In this document: one piece after another, positions 61,249-64,000 of the stretch | Layout of the letters: every line of letters begins with the position of its first letter | How positions within the stretch are numbered: position 1 is the first letter of the stretch | Source: Paracoccaceae bacterium | GTDB lineage: Bacteria; Pseudomonadota; Alphaproteobacteria; Rhodobacterales; Rhodobacteraceae | NCBI GenBank assembly: GCA_020425125.1 | Contig: JAGQRV010000004.1 | Coordinates: forward strand, 38,748-102,747 | Direction of reading: 5' to 3' | DNA: 64,000 nt | Made by a program: the position numbers and the translations under genes | The notes under the pieces: generated by a model | The model's database searches: none | What the model saw: the letters and a program-made list of their open reading frames with translations, nothing else | What the model was told of the DNA's origin: nothing

Positions 61249-62364
61249 ATGCATCTTGCCCTCACCCGACTGGACCTTTCGCACTTCCGCTCGCACCGCC
61301 GGACTGTGCTCGAGTTCGACGGCCGGCCGGTCGCGATCCACGGGCCCAACGGCGCCGGCAAGACCAATCTGATCGAGGCCGTGTCGCTGCTTTCTCCCGG
61401 GCGCGGGCTTCGCCGGGCGGTCGCTGCCGATCTCGCGCGGCGGCAGGAAGCCCTCGGCTGGCGCATCGGCGCCGTGCTCGACGGCGACGGACCCCCGCGC
61501 GAGATCGACCTTCGTGCGGAGTCGGGACAACCCCGCGCGCTCAGAATCGACGGCAAGGCGGCAACCCAGACCGCGCTGGGGCGCCTCATCCGCATCCTGT
61601 GGCTGGTGCCGGCGATGGACCGTCTCTGGACCGAAGCGGCCGACGGCCGGCGCCGTTTCCTCGACCGGATTGCACTCAGCTTCGCCCCGGACCATGCCGA
61701 GGCGTCGCTCAGCTACGATCGCGCCCTGCGCGAACGCAACCGCCTTCTGCGCGATGACATCCATGACTCGCGCTGGCTCGACGCGCTGGAAGCGCGCATG
61801 GGCGTGTCAGGCGCGGCGATCACACATAACCGGCGGACCGCGCTTGACCGCATCGCGGCCGCCCAGGACGGGGCCGCGACGGCCTTCCCGGCCGCCGGGC
61901 TGTCGCTGGTTCAGGCTGACGACGCGCACGCGGAAGATGCTGACGCCTTGCGCGCGGCCCTCGCACGCGGCCGCGCCGCCGATTTCCGCGCCGGGCGCAG
62001 CCTGATCGGTCCGCACCGCGCCGATCTGGACGCGGTCTATGCCGCGAAGGGGATCGCAGCGGCGCAATGTTCGACCGGCGAGCAGAAGGCGTTGCTAATT
62101 TCGCTCGTACTCGCCAATGCGCGCGCGCTGGCCGAGGATTTGGGCGCGCCACCGATCCTTCTGCTCGATGAAGTGGCCGCCCATCTCGACACAGACCGCC
62201 GCGCCGCGCTCTTCGATGAAATCGTCGCCCTCGGTGCGCAGGCGCTTCTGACAGGGACCGGACCCGAGTTGTTCGACGATTTCGGCGCACGCGCCCAGTA
62301 CCTTTCGGTAACGGAGACGGGGGGAGAGAGCGAGGTAACTCCGACTGTGTTACCGCCCACCTGA
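61249..62364 (+). CDS. recF: DNA replication and repair protein RecF
   Basis: This 371-residue ABC-type ATPase helps load RecA at gaps. The Walker A GPNGAGKT is at 32-39. The signature region is CSTGEQKALLISLVLANARAL, and the Walker B is PPILLLDEVAAHLD. I chose the ATG at 61249 (MHLALTRLDLSHFR), the usual RecF N-terminus. Confidence 0.95.
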   Translation: MHLALTRLDLSHFRSHRRTVLEFDGRPVAIHGPNGAGKTNLIEAVSLLSPGRGLRRAVAADLARRQEALGWRIGAVLDGDGPPREIDLRAESGQPRALRIDGKAATQTALGRLIRILWLVPAMDRLWTEAADGRRRFLDRIALSFAPDHAEASLSYDRALRERNRLLRDDIHDSRWLDALEARMGVSGAAITHNRRTALDRIAAAQDGAATAFPAAGLSLVQADDAHAEDADALRAALARGRAADFRAGRSLIGPHRADLDAVYAAKGIAAAQCSTGEQKALLISLVLANARALAEDLGAPPILLLDEVAAHLDTDRRAALFDEIVALGAQALLTGTGPELFDDFGARAQYLSVTETGGESEVTPTVLPPT

Positions 62365-62494
62365 CTGACCGGCGTTCCGCCCGTCAGTCCACACCCACGG
62401 CGGATCGAGTCCGGCCGAAGTCCACCGGATCGACCGGCACCACCCGGCCCACCAATCGGATACACGTCCACCCCGAACCAGAAGGATCTCGCCG

Positions 62495-62914
62495 ATGAAG
62501 GCGCAGCGCATCACCCTCATCACCCTCGGTGTCGACGATCTCGACCGCGCCAAGGCATTCTACGCGGCTCTTGGATGGGAGCCAAGCGAAGCCACCGAAG
62601 GTGTCGCCTTCTATCGGATGGGCGGCTTCGCGCTCGGTCTCTTCGGACGGGCCGATCTGGCCAAGGATCAGGGACGGCCGGACGCCACTCTCGGCACAGG
62701 TGCGGTGACGCTGGCGCAGAACTTTCCCGACAGGAAAGCCGTCGACGCAGCCTTCGACCGCGCCATCGCCGCAGGTGCCACTCCACTGAAGCGGCCCGAG
62801 CCGGTCTTCTGGGGCGGCTATTCGGGCTATTTCGCCGATCCGGACGGCCATGTCTGGGAACTTGCTCACAATCCGTTCTGGCCGCTCGACGACGACGGCT
62901 GGCTGGCGGGCTGA
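62495..62914 (+). CDS. VOC (glyoxalase/bleomycin resistance-like) family protein
   Basis: This 139-residue protein of the vicinal oxygen chelate fold has ITLGVDDLDRAKAFYAALGWEP at the N-terminus and GYSGYFADPDGHVWELAHNPFW at the C-terminus, which carries the E/H metal-binding pattern. The reaction is unknown. It stands alone between recF and lysE. Confidence 0.85.
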   Translation: MKAQRITLITLGVDDLDRAKAFYAALGWEPSEATEGVAFYRMGGFALGLFGRADLAKDQGRPDATLGTGAVTLAQNFPDRKAVDAAFDRAIAAGATPLKRPEPVFWGGYSGYFADPDGHVWELAHNPFWPLDDDGWLAG

Positions 62915-62999
62915 CGCGACCCGTCCATCGGGAACGCCGGCGCAGGGATACCGGTCGGAGCCTCTTGCCGTGTGCATGCGGGGGGCCTAATGCGCGCGA

Positions 63000-63620
63000 A
63001 TGACCGTCTCCATCGCCGATCTCGCCCTCTATGCAGCCGCGCTGCTCGCGCTCTTCCTGACCCCGGGTCCGGTCTGGCTGGCCCTTCTCGCCCGGGCGAT
63101 CTCGGGCGGCTTCGCCGCGGCCTGGCCGCTCGCCTTCGGGGTCGTTGTCGGCGATATCCTCTGGCCCCTCCTCGCGATCCTCGGCGTGAGCTGGATCACC
63201 TCGGAAGTCCACGGCCTGTTGCTTGGCCTGCGGCTGCTCGGCGCGGCGATCTTCCTCTGGCTCGGCTGGTCGCTGATCGCCCATGCCGATCGCCCCATCG
63301 CCGCTGACAGCCGCCTGACCCGACCGGGCGCGCTGGCCGGCTTCCTGGCCGGCGTGGCGGCCATCCTCGGCAATCCGAAGGCGATCCTTTTCTACATGGG
63401 CGTGTTGCCGGGGTTCTTCGACCTGACCCGGGTGACGTCCCGCGACATCGCCGCGATCGTCGCCCTCTCTGCCGCCGTTCCGCTTTTCGGGAACCTCGTG
63501 CTGGCCGCCTCGGTCGGCCGTCTTCGGGTCCTTTTCGGCTCGCCCCGGGCGCGGGCACGGATGAACCGGACGGCCGGCTCCATGCTGATTGCTGTCGGCC
63601 TGCTGATCCCCTTCGTCTGA
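63000..63620 (+). CDS. LysE family amino acid exporter
   Basis: This 206-residue inner membrane protein has six predicted helices and the family motif [26 protein letters not shown] at about residues 18-43, plus [19 protein letters not shown]. LysE/RhtB proteins export amino acids or homoserine lactones; the substrate is unknown. The ATG is at 63000. Confidence 0.88.
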   Translation: MTVSIADLALYAAALLALFLTPGPVWLALLARAISGGFAAAWPLAFGVVVGDILWPLLAILGVSWITSEVHGLLLGLRLLGAAIFLWLGWSLIAHADRPIAADSRLTRPGALAGFLAGVAAILGNPKAILFYMGVLPGFFDLTRVTSRDIAAIVALSAAVPLFGNLVLAASVGRLRVLFGSPRARARMNRTAGSMLIAVGLLIPFV

Positions 63621-63642
63621 CGTGGTTTTCCGGCCCGGAGGC

Positions 63643-63671
63643 GTGACATTGCCGCCCCCGCCGTCTATAAG
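63643..63671 (+). promoter_or_regulatory. Sigma-70-type promoter of gyrB
   Basis: GTGACA (63643-63648) and TATAAG (63666-63671) are separated by 17 bp. The -10 ends 28 bp before the gyrB start. Both hexamers are close to consensus. Confidence 0.6.
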
Positions 63672-63699
63672 CCGCATACAAGATAAAGGACTGATCCGA

Positions 63700-64000
63700 A
63701 TGGCCGAACCGCTTTCGTCCCCGACCGATTACGGTGCCGATTCAATCAAGGTTCTCAAAGGTCTGGAAGCGGTCCGCAAACGTCCCGGAATGTATATCGG
63801 CGACACGGACGACGGATCCGGCCTGCACCACATGGTGTATGAGGTCGTCGACAACGGTATCGACGAGGCGCTCGCCGGCCATGCCACCCGCGTCGAGGTC
63901 AAGATCCACGCGGACAACTCGGTTTCGGTGACCGACAACGGCCGCGGCATCCCGGTCGGCATCCACGAGGGCGAAGGCGTCTCGGCGGCCGAGGTGATCA
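63700..64000 (+). CDS. gyrB: DNA gyrase subunit B (5' end only)
   Basis: The first 100 residues of GyrB run off the right edge. [47 protein letters not shown] carries the ATP-binding GHKL motif (E-x-x-D-N), followed by DNGRGIPVG. The start is ATG at 63700. It completes the dnaA-dnaN-recF-gyrB series. Confidence 0.97.
   Translation, partial: MAEPLSSPTDYGADSIKVLKGLEAVRKRPGMYIGDTDDGSGLHHMVYEVVDNGIDEALAGHATRVEVKIHADNSVSVTDNGRGIPVGIHEGEGVSAAEVI

Noticed and set aside
1-64000. CRISPR arrays, tRNA or rRNA genes
   Set aside because: No regularly spaced repeats and no tRNA-like or rRNA sequence was seen by eye in the intergenic regions.

Overview
The window is a high-GC chromosomal segment from an alphaproteobacterium, most likely of the order Rhodobacterales. 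The evidence is a flbT/flaF/DUF1217/fliL-type flagellar locus, an SltF-like flagellar lytic transglycosylase, a DUF2794 gene, the ubiB-ubiE / mutM - enoyl-CoA hydratase - rpsT - dnaA - dnaN - recF - gyrB order around the replication initiator gene, a LexA box of the alphaproteobacterial type (GAAC-N7-GAAC), and CtrA-like TTAA-N7-TTAA variants in flagellar control regions. The species cannot be named from the sequence alone.

Layout. (1) 1-2517: one end of a Mu-like transposable prophage running off the left edge, with a DDE transposase A (5' part), a Ner-like DNA-binding protein, a divergent repressor, and an outer end carrying four degenerate repeats that resemble transposase-binding sites. 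(2) 2518-11235: housekeeping genes: imuB with its own LexA box, a DUF2794 gene, an NlpC/P60 hydrolase with an M17 aminopeptidase, beta-carbonic anhydrase, a PagL-like outer-membrane protein, asd, and a KpsS-like capsule gene. (3) 11502-19656: flagellar block 1 (a large secreted protein, motA, a motE-like gene, fliL, and fliF-H-N-P). (4) 19684-34489: about 15 kb of non-motility genes: rfbCBDA (dTDP-L-rhamnose), mrpABCDEFG (Na+/H+ antiporter), and a tight five-gene operon encoding two related unknown proteins, a DyP peroxidase, an atypical cytochrome P450 and a glutathione transferase. (5) 34694-51624: flagellar block 2 (sltF, flhA, fliR, flhB, a short coiled-coil gene, a second fliL, flgH-A-G-F, fliQ-E, flgC-B, fliI, DUF1217, flbT, flaF, flagellin, flgN-like, flgJ-like, fliK, flgD). 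(6) 51841-64000: a small-molecule kinase-like gene, ubiB-ubiE, mutM, enoyl-CoA hydratase, rpsT, dnaA, dnaN, recF, a VOC protein, a LysE exporter and the start of gyrB.

How the parts work together. The two flagellar blocks supply the export gate (FlhA, FlhB, FliP, FliQ, FliR), the export ATPase (FliI, FliH), MS ring, rod, L ring, hook assembly factors, one stator subunit and flagellin with its FlbT/FlaF regulators. fliG, fliM, flgE, flgI, flgK, flgL and motB are not in the window and must lie elsewhere if the flagellum works. The Mrp genes form a complete seven-subunit antiporter with every junction overlapping or only a few bases apart. The rfb genes form a complete four-step dTDP-L-rhamnose pathway.

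The best candidate for an undescribed system is the operon 28978-34489. It joins a DyP-type haem peroxidase, a P450 whose I-helix lacks the usual acidic residue for O2 activation, a GST, and two unrecognised proteins that share sequence motifs with each other. I infer a peroxide- or lipid-hydroperoxide-processing pathway, but the substrate is unknown. The long spacer before dnaA (57285-57942) is a possible replication origin, with only weak motif support.
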